Below are positions 1 to 13,028 of a DNA stretch of 64,000 nucleotides, in pieces. The position numbers and the translations under genes are program-made. The number at the start of each line of letters is the position of its first letter. The stretch's first letter is position 1. Source of the DNA: Polyporus tsugae (taxonomy: Eukaryota > Basidiomycota > Agaricomycetes > Polyporales > Polyporaceae). A model generated the notes under the pieces. It saw nothing but the letters and a program-made list of their open reading frames with translations. It was not told where the DNA came from and ran no database searches. The stretch is from assembly GCA_024305745.1 (NCBI GenBank), contig JAHRBS010000013.1, positions 3,038,001 to 3,102,000 on the forward strand, read 5' to 3'.

Positions 1-398
1 GTTTCTATCTTACACGGACTAGGACCCGGATCGCGTTGAATATACCATACTGCTCTCGGTTCGCACAGCTTCGTATTATAATTACCATATATCAGCATTG
101 CTATAGATCCCTAATTTATGTACTGAATCACAAACCTCACGTCAATATATACCTGTTCTCAGCGCCGCTCACAACCAGGAAGGAGGGTACTTGTGAATCA
201 ACGGAATGCTATATCGATAGCAAGTAAAGATAATGATACAATAGCTGTGCCCTTTGCGATACACTAACCATGCCTGTTGTGCTTCGTATCCGACACGGTC
301 GCCTGAACCTATCCTACAGAACCCGTCCCAATGGAATGTATAACCAGCTCCTGGATATCGTCTGAATCGTTCAACTGCGCATCGCACACTCAGTAACC
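1..398. other. Gene-free left edge
   Basis: No reading frame with recognisable coding character is seen. This is the 3' side of the minus-strand F-box gene and probably holds its 3' UTR and terminator. Confidence 0.5.
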
Positions 399-2317
399 TC
401 AGGACACGTTCAAGCAGATATCCGGACAACGCACCTTCACCCCGATAATCATGTTCCTATCCAGCAGCACCGCGCCATACCCAAACGTCTCGAACGAGCT
501 CAGCTGCGCATACGGCAGGCACGTCCGCACCGCCTCGTCGAAGATCCTGTACTCCATCGCGTACCCCGCCATGAGCTCCGTCGGCTCGCACTGGATCTGC
601 CCGATCACGCGCGTCTTGGGGTCCGTGAACGGGATGAGCATGCCGCGCTCGAACCGCGTGGACGTCGCCAGGCCCTCCCCGCTGCCGACCGCGAGCTCGC
701 CCTCGGGCAGGGTGACGTCCCAGTACCCGGGCAGGCGGCGCCGCTTCTTGCGGTGCGCGGCCGCGAGCCGCCGCACGGTGTGCGGGTTGAAGTCGTACAC
801 GACGATCGTCGAGCGCCGCGAGTCGTCCTCGACCGAGTCCTCTTCGACCGTCACGTACCGCTGCCCGCACGTCGTGGTGATCCAGCGGCTCGCGCCGAAC
901 GACGTCTCGAGCCACCGGCAGCAACGCGGGCCCCACTGGTTCCAAGGAACGGAGCGGGGATGGTCGCTTGATGGCAGACCGGACTGCCCGAACACGGTGG
1001 CTCCGTCGGGTGCGGGTGATTCGGGGATGGGTGATTCCTTCGAGGCCAGAACGGAGAGGAGAGACGCCGTGTGCACGATAAGGGTGAGACACTCGTGGAA
1101 GCCATGGGCGTCGTGCGTCATCACGTTGAAGATGACTATCGCGTTTTCCGGGTTCTGGTGGAACGGGTCTCTCGAGCGGAACGCACGCGCGTACCGCGTC
1201 ACGTTTGTCACCTTGGGTTCTGACCGACAAGTCACCTGTGCGATCGAGTGGCCGGATCCAAGTCGAGGAAGCTGTAGAACGCAGGATGTTTGCAGTTCCA
1301 GCGGCTGGCCAGACGTCCCGGGCTCAGCGCCAATACGGCATAGTTCGATAGCGTTGTCTGTGCAGTTCGGTAGTGCAATGATATCCGGCGCAAGGAACGT
1401 GAACGTGGAATAACTGGGGCAGTCTATTCCACGCAGCTGTGAGAAGGTCAGCCGCGGGTATAATGTGGGTAAGACGAATGCATGCGCGCACCTGTAGACA
1501 TTGGCCCGTCTTCCAGTTGTAGACTTCGAACATGGCAGGGGGCGTCGTGGAACCAGATGGGTAGTGGAACATGAAGCAAAGAAGATCGCCGATGATTTCA
1601 ATACACACACTGCATTGACCGGTCACTTGGAGGGGAGGTGACGGGATGGTCGCAAGGGTGAGCACCGGTGTGGCCGCAAGGGGGTGGCTGATACCGGTAG
1701 AAAGTTGTATCAAGCGTAGCTCGAATATAGTCTGGTGGTCATCGGTCTCTCGGCTTCACAATTGCGCTTCAGTGCACGAGTCACACGGTGTTGGACAGGA
1801 AAGGTTGATATACGCACTCTGTCGCAACCACAATGAGATCGTGCTCCTGTACGGCGAGGCCGACATCGATGATATGAGCCCCGACGTCGATCTTCTCCCA
1901 AGGCTCGACGGATGGATCTTCCGACGCCAACCCCGACAGTCGCGCCCAGCGTATCTTATCGGCACCCGAATGGAGACCACAGACATGCTCACCCAGGAGG
2001 AGGATGCCGTCCGTGAGATCATAAATGCTCGACGGGATGAACGGTATGCGCACAGACTTCGGCTTTTGGAAGTCAAGGCGGGACCACGCGGCTTCTTGCT
2101 GCCTCAGGAGCCTAAGCTTGTCCACAATGGCCATGGGTGAGCTGGGGTTATCCTCGTATCCTGAGAGTTGAAGCTGCATGGAGTACTGGAGGAGGATGCT
2201 GCCCTGGATCAACCTGTTCAGCGCAAGATTGACACGCCTGCAAGCATGAAGGTCGGCGTAGTGGAGATAGGAGAGTATGTGGACGACGAGCTCTGGCGAG
2301 AGGCTGAGGAGAGACAT
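399..2317 (-). CDS. F-box domain protein
   Basis: Probable substrate-recognition subunit of an SCF ubiquitin ligase. The N-terminus starts directly with an F-box (MSLLSLSPELVVHILSYL, followed by a C-R-x-V-N core), as is usual for basidiomycete F-box proteins, so I chose the Met at 2317 over one 23 codons upstream. Exon 1 runs about 1818-2317 and ends at a GTGCGT donor. A middle exon around 1490-1640 encodes a segment with YNWKTGQC. The long last exon ends at 399 and reads YDFNPHTVRRLAAAHRK and later FGYGAVLLDRN, a beta-propeller-like tail seen in many fungal F-box proteins. The substrate is unknown. Exon edges in the middle are approximate. Confidence 0.75.
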
Positions 2318-2728
2318 AGTGGTCGGAGGGAAACCGAAAGCTTTCCTTTGTCCTCGCTTCGCCCGCAAGCGACAACTTCTTGCCACTCACGTGCTCATCC
2401 AGATTCAAATATTCACGACCGCGAAGATAAAACACACAACAACAACAACATCATGCATTCTATCCAACTGGGAGAGCTCGTGTTGGCCAAGTGCACGGAT
2501 AATAAAAATACCTACGCGTACCAAGAGATGAATGTAAGTACTTAACATTGACCCGGGGATATCAGAGTGATAAAAATACAGCAGTGCAACTACGATGATG
2601 AGCACAGCGGCATGCAGCACATATGCACGACTGCGGGATGAACTAGAGAATAAAGAACCGTACCGTAGTCTAATAGCTGGCAAAGCGAAAATAATAAGGT
2701 AGAAAAACCCCGACCCCGCGCCGCTCGC
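2318..2728. other. Intergenic: F-box promoter / SUMO protease 3' end
   Basis: About 410 nt between two minus-strand genes. It contains a short CAACAACAA run near 2437-2450 and no convincing coding frame. Confidence 0.4.
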
Positions 2729-5700
2729 TCAACCGCGTAACCGAGCCGCCTTCCCACTAGTGTTACTCTTCTTCCCGCCCCGGTTGGTTTTGGGCGGAGG
2801 TCTGACCTCGCTGATGATAACCTCATCGTCATCAGAGTCCTCAATGACGGTTGTTTCAGGTTGCTTAGACTTTGGGACCTCCTCCGCCTCTTTCGCGCTC
2901 TCCTCCTTCTCCTTGTCGCCCGCACCATCCTCCTTGGGTTCCTCCTGGGCGGGGGCGGGGGCCTTCGCCTCTTCTTTCGCCGCCCGCTCCTTCTTCCACT
3001 GATCGGACATCGCGAGCGTTCGCTTCCGAAAAGGCTCCCGAAAGTCTTCTCTCCGGCCCAGGTACCATTCCGCCTTGCTTTGCTGCATACGCGGGGAGCA
3101 GGCTCAGGACGCGCGCCCGACACGACACGAATGTGGAGACGACATACCCGTATGACTTCACCGGCGTGAGCAGGATCCTTCATGAAGGCCTCGACGAACG
3201 CCAAGACGAACAGTCCGCAATCGCAGAAGTTGGTCTGCATAGGAGACTGCGAGCCAGAGCGTTAGCGAGTCGCAGGACGATGTCGGCGTTACAGCGTACC
3301 TTCGCGTTCTTCCAGACTGCCAAGCGGGTGTCCTCGATCTTCAGGCCCTTCTTGTCTTCGGCCTCAAAGCGGAGGTACTTCCCAAGCTTGTTCGCCGCAG
3401 CACTATGTCTCGATCCAAGCGAGTCAAAAGTGTAGACGTAGGCGCTACACAATCAGGATCAGCATCCAAACACACGACAGAACGACGGCTCATGACTAAC
3501 TTGAGATCCTGGGCTTGCTCATTGGTGGATGGCGCCGGTTCCGCCGCGTCTTCTTCTTCATGTGACATCGCTTCGTCCTTCGAGTCCGGCTTTGAATCCC
3601 CTTCCACAGACTCCGGTCCTTTGTCCTGCGCATCCATGTCTGCATCATCGTCGACAACGATCGCCTTAGGTGAGGGAGACTTCCGCTCGTCCTCGGGCTC
3701 CGGGGCAGGCACAGGACCGATGTCCATGGGCTCCTCCGACCCAGGATACTGGAGCTCTCCAATGTTGAAGTCGACCGACGGAGATCGGGCAGGGCCGCTG
3801 ACGGACAGCTGGGTCTGGGTCATCTCGCCGAGCAGGCTGTCGACTTCCTGGCGGTCGCCTTCGCTATCGCCATCGACCGCCATGGCGTCTGGAACAGGAC
3901 CTGGCGGGGTCGAGGGTTCGGACTGTTCGGAGGGCTGTTTGGACGTCTCTGTCGGAGTCTCCGTGCTATCTCCGGCAGGAGGATCCTTGTCCTCCGAGAC
4001 GAGCTCCTCAGCCCCCACCGCGGCTGATTCACGTTTCCGCTTACGCGTCTGTGGCGTGTGGCGGGCTTCGGGCGGTGGAGGATGAAGCATATTCGCCGGG
4101 TTCTCAATGATCGCAAGATACCAGTGGAAGCTGAAACCCGAGCGCGTCAGATGAAGGGGACGTCGTTAGGTGGGGCGGTGGGGTGAACGTACTTCTCGTT
4201 GATGGGCACGATGATGTATTTCTTGCTAAAGATGTCTACCTTTGATGACCACTTCCTCACGCTGGGGTATGCTTCCGCGAACCTAGTAGGCAATCAGTAT
4301 CATCAAACGTATCGCTGCCCGGAGTAAAATGGAACCCACTCTTTCTTGCCGCTGAGTTTCTTGTAGAAGAATGAATTGAAGACGTGGACCTGCTCCGCCG
4401 TCTCTGGATCAGACTGGCGCAGATCGTCCAACCACAGTCTAGCGGCCCATCAGTGTGAGTCGACCGCTGGACATATGTCAAATACGCACTTGAGCCCGAA
4501 CTCGATGAGGGTATCATTAAGGTATTGTCCATCATCAAGCCTCTTCACGTCGCCTCTTGTGATGTTCACCGCACCAGTCCCGGTTGGAGGGTAAACGAGG
4601 AGCCTGGCACCATCCGTCAGACTCGCGGCAATTTAGAAGCCTGGCGTTCAGACACTTACAACTCGTCGGGATCGCTAATCGGTGAAGGCGACGTCCGCGC
4701 ATTGCGCGCAGATTGTCGTGTCGTTCTTCGTTCAGTGCCGTACGTCCTTCACCACGATGAGCGTCCACCACCGCGATTCCACATCAAACATGCTCACCGG
4801 GACGGAGGAGCCGATGTCGATGAATGCTCGGACGCCATCACTGTCGTCGAGTCGTCATTCGCAGGTCCAGCCGAAAGGGGGGACTGTCGTTTGAGAGAAG
4901 TATTTGATCGCGTCTGACGCTGTCTTGGTCCCTCTACGAACATCTGTGCTGCTGTTACGGACACTTGCCACGCTCCCGCGGGCGCCTTTGAACCCCTGAT
5001 AAAGCGCAGTCAGCGGTCTTACTAGGCGAAAAAGCAAGCAAGCAAACACACTTATGCATACTGTGGTCCTTGATCTGAATCTTCAAGATGTCAACGAGTG
5101 TCCTGTAAGCTTCACCATCGATGAAGTTGGGATCCTGGACCATAAACTTGAACGTGATGAAGCTCTGTGCGAGCTTAGTCCCTGGAAATAACGGTGGGTC
5201 AGCATGCAAACGAAGGGCGGCTTTCCAACCAGCATACCAGGATTGAAACGACATTGGGGTCCTTTGGAAGGATGTTTGCAGGCACCTGTGGCGTGCAATT
5301 TGATCACCGCCACGGAATCCTCCCTCCATGTGGAATCAGGATCAGTGTACTATGTGTGTCCCACAGTCAAAATTGTGCCGTACATCATACTTCCAGGCAT
5401 GGACACCCACCTCGATTTGGTCGACGTCCCGATCCAACAAGATTGACAGTTCCGCACCTCTCTTCTCGTCGGGCGAGCGCGTCACTTTGAGTATATACGT
5501 ACTCTGTCTCGGAATACGCTCAAGCTTGACCCAGGCCACTGGTTCGAGCTTAGCCTCGCTTTGCGAAAGCCGGCAACCCAACGTCCAAGCCTCCAGCGGA
5601 ATCGGGTTTGGTACGTTCGCCTTGCCCTTGCCCGGCTTGAACCCAGAGGGAGATGTGGCTGCGGGGTCCAGCGGCCCCGCATCCGCAGAACCACGACTCG

Positions 5701-6776
5701 AAGCAGCGGTACTCGACAGTGGCTGAAAGGGGAAACCACGACGCAGAAACATCAGTGCGATCCAAATGGGAGAAGTAGAGCCCACGACCTTCTGGTTCTT
5801 CCCTCTCATCCCCGCCTTGAGTGACTTGGGCTTTGGCACGCTGTTGAAATCAATGAAGGGAGCGTCGGCTCCACTTGATGAAGGTTTGGGAGGTGGTTTC
5901 CCCGCGCCTTTGCTCTCCCATTTCAGAACCCTGTCCTTCACAGAGCCGGGAAGTATGTTTGCCCTCCCGTTCAGTGTCGGTGCTTGAGGCGACGCCGCCT
6001 TTGCCTCCGCCTCCGCCTCCGCCCGCTCCTTGGCCGCATCTTCCTTATCCCACTCCGTCGCCGACTCGATATCGCTGCTGAGCGTGTCCACATCCACGAC
6101 GTCCGGTGGAGTAGCCCGTAGTTGTTGCTGTTGGTGTTTCTTCCGCAGTTGACGGGTATGCGCCCCGTCGGCGGGCAGACGCGACATATTCGGTCTTGGT
6201 CTCGGGCTGGGCGACCTATCGAAAGGGTCGGGCGGTTCGGACGGTTTGCGCTTCTCTGGGGACGTATCCTGTTCTATGCAGTCGAGCGGATCAGAAGACG
6301 AATGTCTCTCCCCGTCTTCCCTGGCGACCGACGTCGACATCCGCCCCTTCTTGTTCTCAAGAATGACCGGCGTCGGGATCTCGTCGTCGGAGACCACGAT
6401 CGTTTCCATCGTGCCCGCCGCCCCCAGTGTGCTCCGCTTGCTCGGCGAGGCGGGCTCCTTGCCTTTGCCCTTGCCGCCTCTGCCCTTCCCAGTTCCGGCC
6501 GCTACGCACGACGGGACGGAACCGCCACCCCCACAATGACGACGCTCAGGAACGCATGCCGTGCAAAAAGCTCGCCACTAACCACTCACCTCCATCCGCG
6601 AAAAATTGGGACTCGTGGTGGTGCGTCGTTTTCTGCCGTTTGGCGGGGTTATGCATCCCGAAGGCGCCGGTGAAGCTTGGGCCGCCCGACCCCGATTCAC
6701 CCAAGATCGTCCGCGAGGCCGTGTGGTTGCCACTATAAGCTTGGCCCGTCCTGGTGCCGTGAAGGGTGTCGCTCAT
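2729..6776 (-). CDS. Ulp2/SENP6-7-like SUMO protease
   Basis: Peptidase C48 cysteine protease expected to remove SUMO or trim poly-SUMO chains in the nucleus. The catalytic residues are visible on separate exons: His in FHWYLAIIENP (codon 4124-4126), Asp in YTFDSLGSRH (near 3423-3425), and Gln plus Cys in QTNFCDCGLFVL (Cys codon 3217-3219). Upstream catalytic-fold exons read NSFFYKKLSG and FSKKYIIVPINE (about 4200-4400). Between the catalytic His and Asp lies an acidic, Ser/Pro-rich insertion of roughly 200 residues (3480-4090). Such an insertion is the hallmark of Ulp2/SENP6/SENP7 rather than Ulp1. The N-terminal half (5340-6776) is charged and low complexity, with METIVVSDDEIPTP, where IVVSDD is a possible SUMO-interaction motif. 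The C-terminal tail is Glu/Lys-rich and carries TTVIEDSDDDEVIISE. The start at 6776 is inferred, and an earlier 5' exon is possible. Confidence 0.85.
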
Positions 6777-7853
6777 GCGGCTGCCGCTATAGGGGTTGAT
6801 GTTGAGAGGCCTCGCACGCGTTGACTGCCGAGACCTGTGGTCAATATCGCATACAGGCTGTAGGATCCGTACTAGAGACTGGGGGGAACGACGTACGATT
6901 CGTGAGGCCGGCTGCTTCCAGGGTCCGCTACCGGCAGAGCGGCTTGAGTCGGAAGAAAACAGAGATTTTGTGCTCGCACGTACGCATCGTTGGGCCCTGC
7001 ACGGTTGGACGCGTCCCTCAGGTTGGCGGATACAGGCGTACCGGAGCCCACAGCGTTTAGGTTGGCGACTGAGCGACGATCCTGGACGAGGTTCACGGCC
7101 GTATTCATGCAGGGAGACGAGAGCAGTTTCGTGGACGATAGAAAAGCCTCCAGGTGGGAGTCGAAGGGAGAAAACGTCGGTAAGTTGACGAATGCATGCA
7201 GAAGAGGACCCTCCGCTCACGCGAAGGCTCACTTGAAGGCGCGCTAGCCGAGCCACGTGACACTCAATCAGGCAACCCACCAACCCACCACTGCCAGGGG
7301 ATGATCCACACGACGGCACACAGCTGAGATCTATTCCAATGCAAGAGGACGGGGAACTACTCAGCGAGGACGTAAATATTCGGACACATGCGTAAAGATC
7401 CAGGCTGAATTCGAAGGCGCATCCCCAACTGCGGGAGTATGCACTAATAAAGACTCTAAGAGGAGGAGGCCTGTTCAACGTGCCAAAACTGTGTCGATTC
7501 CCAGGCGAAAAGGGGCGTACTACGTGAAGAGGGAAGGTAGTGCAAGAAGACGCCAGGAACGTAGCTAGCAGAAAGGATGCAAGGGATGGGTGTTCTACAC
7601 TACTAGGTACTGCTGAACGAGCCAGGGGGTCTGATTCAATCGTCCGTTGCTTGTATAGGCGTACATGAATGGATGCATGAGAGTTCGTGCACGATTCGTG
7701 AGGTAAGATGCGATGATGTGTGAGATCAGGAGCTGTAGTCATGGTCGTATGGCGAGGAAGGAGGGTGAGGGTAGGATAGGATAGTAGGGTAAGGGGCAAT
7801 GCATAGAATTGACATTATGGGCTAAGGGGGGTGGTAGAGTCGTCACGGGACAA
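6777..7853. other. Intergenic, about 1.1 kb
   Basis: Upstream of the SUMO protease and downstream of the GH16 gene. The minus strand is open for a long way, but the translation shows no family features and reads as low-complexity Ser/Arg sequence. I see no gene. Confidence 0.4.
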
Positions 7854-10066
7854 TCAACATCCATCGTATTGCGAGTTTCGCGGGAATGTATATCCAGCCT
7901 GATCCCACGTTGTAAAATTGGGGTTCGAGTATGCATTGAGGTGGCTGAAGCGCGGTCGTCAGACGAACAGCCAAGCCAACGGCAAGGATAGAAATATGGT
8001 GCTTACTTGTTGATGTAATTCGCTGTCGGCCGTGATGAAGGGTCGCACGAGTACGAGTCCTCACCGATCACGTCGTCGCGCTGGTAGACGCGCACGTAGT
8101 CGACGTACATGCTCACGGGGAATGTGAGGTGTTGGAAGTCCTGTTTCTGGAACCCGGCTGTATGGACGGTCAGGCTCATGCAGATCGAAAGGCCGAAGCG
8201 TTTACTTACGTGCCATGCCCAGGTTGAAGATAACGTACTGTCACCGCGCATGCGCGTGTTAGAGACCCGTTCCGGTGACAAAAAGAGACGGACAAGTACT
8301 CACCATAGGCTCCTCCGGAACGACTCTGGCGCTGATCTGCGAAGTGGAATCGGGCCCAATCGTTGCCGCAGTCATCGACCACGACTTCTTGCCGTTCGCG
8401 ACCCAGGTGATAGACCCCTCGCTGCGCTTGTTGGGGTTCGACCACCACTCGAAGCCATAGGTCCCGTAGCCCTGGCCGTTGTAATTGTCGTTGTCGATGT
8501 CCGTGACCGCCGAGACCGCCTGCTGGTAGACGCCGCCCTTGTACGTGTTGAAGTTCGTGATCGAGGAGTCGAAGATCGGCGACACGTCCGACGTGTTGAC
8601 GAACTCGTATTGGTAGTTGTACGGCGCCGTCTGGAAACTCTGCGAAACCTGCGCCTGGAAGCGGCTCGTGTCGATCTGCGTCTCGAAGATATCGATTTCC
8701 GGCACGCCGCGGCCGACATTAACTGAGGGTCCCGGGTGGTCCGAGCCCGGGCACGTGCAGGCGGAGAACTTCTGTCCAGGCATGAAGCTCAGAGGTCCGC
8801 CATCAGCACCCCCAGTCGCCGCGGCGGCAGGCTGTTTGTCCGCGGTCGTCTGGTTGGGGAACGTGCCCAAGTCGCACGCAGTGTAGCTGTAGGGCCACGT
8901 CCCCTCGGTCGTAGCGCCGAAGCCTGCGCGGCCCTACGCAACGACGTCAAGCAAGCTCTAAGCACCACGAGGAAGGCAAAAATAGACGCACGAGGTTGCC
9001 CATCGTCCACGCCGCAGGCCACAGTCCAGGAGCCCGCGGGCTGCCCGGCATGCTGACCGAAACCTCGACATATCCGGTAGTGAAGCAGAACTTGTTCCAC
9101 GATTGCAGCATGCCGCTCATGAAGTTGAGGTCGTGGTTCGGCTTCTCCGTCATCGTGATAACCAGTTTGCCACCGCTGGTCGTGATTGTGGATGGGTCGT
9201 ACCACTCGAGATCGCCAGTGGGCCAGTAGTGCAGGTCGACCGCCTCCCAGTATGGGTCGTCTCCCGGGTAGAACGTCCGCCCGTCCTTGGTGAACTCGTC
9301 GCTGAAGACGAGACTGTACGACTTGCCGTCTATGCCCGTCCGCGAGCGCACATTTGAAGGTGTGTCCGAGTCGACCAACTGGGGGAAGTTCGCGAGCTGC
9401 GGTACTTGACCTGACCCGTTGACGCCTCCGAGATTGAAGCCAGCGATCTTTGGTGGTTCGTGGATGTAGTGGTCGATGATGGGGTACCCAGCGAAGAGGA
9501 CGATGAGGCCAGCGGTGATGAAGAAGAGGGCGGAGGCGTTCAACCACCCTCGTGAGGAAAAGGGGGCACATCGGCGGTCCAAAGCAGCGTCTCGGACAGG
9601 GTCTGGGTTATGGAGTACATCGTCTAGGTCGGGATCCTTGGCATCCCACATATAAGGGTATTGCTGTACAGTGGCAGTCGTTGCTACAGGTGCTGCTGTC
9701 GCCGCCAGCTTCTCGTTCGTAGTGCCGACAGAGAATTCGGAGGGGGCATTGCTGAATCGCGAGGCGCCATACCCACGCGATCCGTTGGTCATCGTTGGGT
9801 CGTACTATCTCACAGGTCAGGACGTTTCGTATACGTTTCAGGACTGCATCACGTACCGAATATGGCCCGTAACCTCCTCCAATATGTCCAGTCGCGACTC
9901 CTTGGGTTGTGTCGTTCTTTTGGCCGAGTTGACTTGTAGACGCCCGCGGCTGGTTGAATGTCGTTGGTTGTGGCGGCTGCCCATATGTTCGGGTGTTTGT
10001 TGGGCTCTGTGGAACGGCATAGTATTGGTTCGTCGGCGGGGGAACTCGTCGAGGCGGCGGGGGCAT
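7854..10066 (-). CDS. SKN1/KRE6-family GH16 beta-glucan synthesis protein
   Basis: Type II membrane protein of the GH16 SKN1/KRE6 family, needed in yeast for beta-1,6-glucan assembly in the secretory pathway. Domain order: a Pro/Gln-rich cytosolic N-terminus (MPPPPRRVPPPTNQYYAV), one transmembrane anchor (ASALFFITAGLIVLFAGYPI, about 9475-9540), then the luminal GH16 domain. The GH16 active-site motif is intact: EIDIFE at 8682-8699. Other family signatures are LVFSDEFTKDGRTFYPGDD, MGNLGRAGFGATT after splicing across 8935-8955, and FEWWSNP. The C-terminus (HLNAYSNPNFTTW to YDGC, stop 7854) lies on a last exon after an intron starting at about 8007. The first intron joins GGGYGPYS to YDPMTNGSRG, which supports the start at 10066. 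At least four introns are present. Confidence 0.9.
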
Positions 10067-10798
10067 AGTGGATCGTTGCAAGAGGACGAAGGTCTGCGGA
10101 ACGAAGGTTGGGAACGCAGTGGAGCACTCGAAGCACCCGTGTAGATTGTGGCAGCTATATTTGCTACACCGCAAGTGGACGGTGGAGAGCGGGGAGACGG
10201 ATGGTCGTAAAGCGTCGTATGCACAGATCAGCGGAGGTGGGCTTGACGGAGGAGGGGGGGGAGGGAAGGAGGACGAGGACGCCGGATTTGGGCTTCCACG
10301 GAGGTGGATTGCCGCGTGGTTCAACTTTGTCCGCCGGATTCGGGCAAGGATGGCTGTGCTGTGCTATTCTCGTTGGCGTGTCGACGACCTTCCAAGCACT
10401 ACTTCGCTACTCGCAAGCAAACAGATCGACGGCCTGTAGGGTGTTCCATGCACTAATAATCGGCCTGCCATTGACATCTTGCAGAACACACTCAGACCAC
10501 CCAAGCGTGTCGACCATTGGGGCTCCGCCTCCGGAATCACTTGACGTCACGAACCATGTCGGTGCATCCTGGCCGAGCCGCAAATAATCCTCCGAAGGGC
10601 AGACGGTCTCACGGACTCTCCTATATACCCAGCCATTTTTTCGCAAACAAAAACGAGCTCGACGATCATCCAATACATCCCATATCCGCTCTACGAATGC
10701 GATCGCGCCCCGATGTCCAGTAAATATACGACTCGGCCACCCTCTCAAATTATAATACTGTGTCCTAGATCATTCTTCACAATGATACCGACTTCTGA
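10067..10798. other. Intergenic between ZIP 3' end and GH16 promoter
   Basis: About 730 nt. A 113-codon frame on the minus strand (10407-10748) shows no domain and no splice-supported extension. I treat the region as the promoter and 5' UTR of the GH16 gene. Confidence 0.4.
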
Positions 10799-12255
10799 TC
10801 AGCCAAACCAATTAAAGTTTATCGTTACATGAACTCCGTCCGCGGTGAAATACTGGTGGCTTGGCAGCAGCACCGTGATCAGATACGGGGTAACAAGTCC
10901 AGCGAGCATGAGCAAAAGCTTCTTGCGGCCGCCATCCGTACCCTCCTCGCGGGCATGCGTGAGGTCTGGCTGCAATACCGTCGCCACGTAGAGAAACGTT
11001 CCTCCCTAAACAGAGCGTCAGCATTTCACAGCCTCGAACCGCAGCTAGACGCACCGAAAATAGCAGCGCCACACTCTCCCAGCCGCCACCGCTCTCGCCG
11101 AGGAACGAGAGAACAACATACGACAGAAGAGTCGCGACAGGCGTCATGGAGCTAAAGATAGCGAGGTGCCGCTTGCACTGTGCGGCCGTGAGGGAGGTGG
11201 AAATGAGGGACGTCGTGAGAGCGAGCGCAGTTGGAGCTGGGCCAATGGCACCACTTATCAGCGATCTTACAGAGGCGCAGCAGAGGAATGGGGAACCCCC
11301 CCCACCTTTGTGGACGACCAAAGCAAGGAAGACGGCGACGAACGCTCGCGATTGCGCGGAATTTTCATCCGTGACCGAAGCAGAGAACGCCGCCGAACCC
11401 ATCGCGATCCCATCCACGAACGCGTGCACGGCGAGTCCAAGGGTGAGTGGATATGCGCGCTGTTGGAGTTCTACGTTCATTTCCGCGGTGCGCGGAGATC
11501 GAGTGTCTTGCGCGATGCCCTCGGTACGCTCGAGGTCGCCTAACTCCGCGTCAAATTCTACGGACGACACCTCAGTAGGCAAGGGTGCATGCCCGTTGCC
11601 CTCGAGGAAAGTAGGGGGATGGGCAGATAGCTGTCGCTCTACGAGAAGCATGAACGCAAACCCGCTCAACAGGGACAACGCGATTGTGGATTGAGGGCCA
11701 TTGGATGCGGTGATGCTGGATACTCCTCTTCCAGTTCACAAAGAAAGTGAGCATACTAAGAAGGTGGATCAGGGCAATCGCACCACTTACTCGGGTATTA
11801 CGACGCCCAGGGCTGCACCTAGGAGTAATCCACTGCCGTAGGTGGTCAAGGACGCTAACGTATATTCTATGAAATCATATCAGTCAGGAGGTGGTAAGGT
11901 ATATGCGCAGTCGCCATGTATTTACGGACTACAACCGCCAGGAGAGAGTTTCGTACCGTCCACTTCTGATTCCGTTCGGGTTTACTCAGAAACTCAGTTT
12001 CCGACTCGGTCATATCCCTTCACGATATCCCCCTATACTGGATGCAACGCCGAACACGGCGTTGTGGCCGAGGTGAAGGGCAAGAAGTGCCCCTGAATTG
12101 ATCGAGCAACTGCCTCCATGCAGGAGGTGGGACAGAACGACCAGACGCAAGTTCTAGTACTCACTTGAGAGCGTTACGGCTAACGGCAGCATGCCCATCC
12201 CAAACGAGGCTGCCCCAAGGAGGCTAGCCGTGAAGACGACAGAGGCGAAGTTCAT
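10799..12255 (-). CDS. ZIP-family metal transporter (ZIP9/SLC39A9 type)
   Basis: Multi-pass transporter for zinc or a related divalent metal, of the ZIP9 subfamily (Golgi or secretory membranes in other eukaryotes). The start at 12255 gives a hydrophobic first segment (MNFASVVFTASLLGAASFG). The next exon reads LTTYGSGLLLGAALGVVIPE, the conserved ZIP9-like second helix. The metal-binding helices are present: GLAVHAFVDGIAMGSA (HxxxDG) and VVHK joined to APTALALTTSL across a G-rich intron at about 11232-11315. A His/Glu-containing loop lies between. The last exon ends PYLITVLLPSHQYF. The first intron (about 11870-12165) is near 300 nt, much longer than its neighbours, but the phases on both sides fit. 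Confidence 0.85.
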
Positions 12256-13028
12256 GATCACGACTTCCTCCCAGGTGTTCGAAGATTGGCAAAATTGTGA
12301 ACAGTTTCCTTCAGTGACTCGCCACAGCCCGGGGGTAGTCCGATGTTTGGCAAGGGGGGTGTTGGTAGGGCTTTGGGAGCAACAGAGAGGACGATCGGAG
12401 ACGTTCTAAGAGCTCGAGGGGGCGAGGATATGCGGAATGCACATACAGCGACTACAGCGACTATTCAAACACCGCCATGGTCTGGGAGGAAGGTTCGGTT
12501 GGAAGCTGCGGCTCGCCTGCAGCAATGCTTTCACGTGACCGATACATCTTAAACCGCGGTACTACTACTAGTACTGTAGTGCCAGTGTCGCGCGCAGACT
12601 CGCGGCCGCCGAGTGCTCCAGTCCAGCCTCAGGTTCTTCGATGATGCTCTTGCGTATGCGACGTCTGTTCTGGGCCGACATGCAATCTCACCAACGTCAA
12701 ACCAACATTGTACGCGACCTGACCCCATGCGTCATGTGAACATTCGTTATTCCGTCCTGAAGCGACTCGGAATACGTAGGCGGAGGTGAAGGTACGTTCG
12801 GAAGCGTTTCAACAATTGCGGATCGCTCAGTTCATGCTTCCTCTGACGCGTCCTTCACCCTAACCGGCGACCAGGCGTATACGCACTAACCGACGAACAA
12901 GCGTATAAAACTTGCGAGAGTGGGGCTCATGAGTATCGTCGCCCTCGTCGACGTCTCTCTAATCAGCGCCTTCAGACTCGCACTCGTCGATCTCGCCTCT
13001 TTTCTCATCTTTCCGCGTATCTCACGTT
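12256..13028. other. Divergent promoter region
   Basis: About 770 nt between the minus-strand ZIP gene and the first plus-strand NIS1-like gene. It must hold both promoters. A TATA box for the plus-strand gene is at 12904-12910. Confidence 0.5.
12904..12910 (+). promoter_or_regulatory. TATA box of NIS1-like copy 1
   Basis: TATAAAA lies about 120 nt before the ATG at 13029. The other intact copies carry similar boxes. Confidence 0.55.

Noticed and set aside
451..1413. 320-codon plus-strand frame opposite the F-box gene
   Set aside because: Antisense shadow of the long last exon; its translation is Ser/Arg-rich without domain features.
6777..7799. Upstream in-frame extension of the SUMO protease first exon to 7799
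   Set aside because: The added 340 residues have no conserved or nuclear-protein character, and the Met at 6776 begins the plausible protein.
10407..10748. 113-codon minus-strand frame
   Set aside because: No domain, no splice-supported extension, lies where the GH16 promoter is expected.
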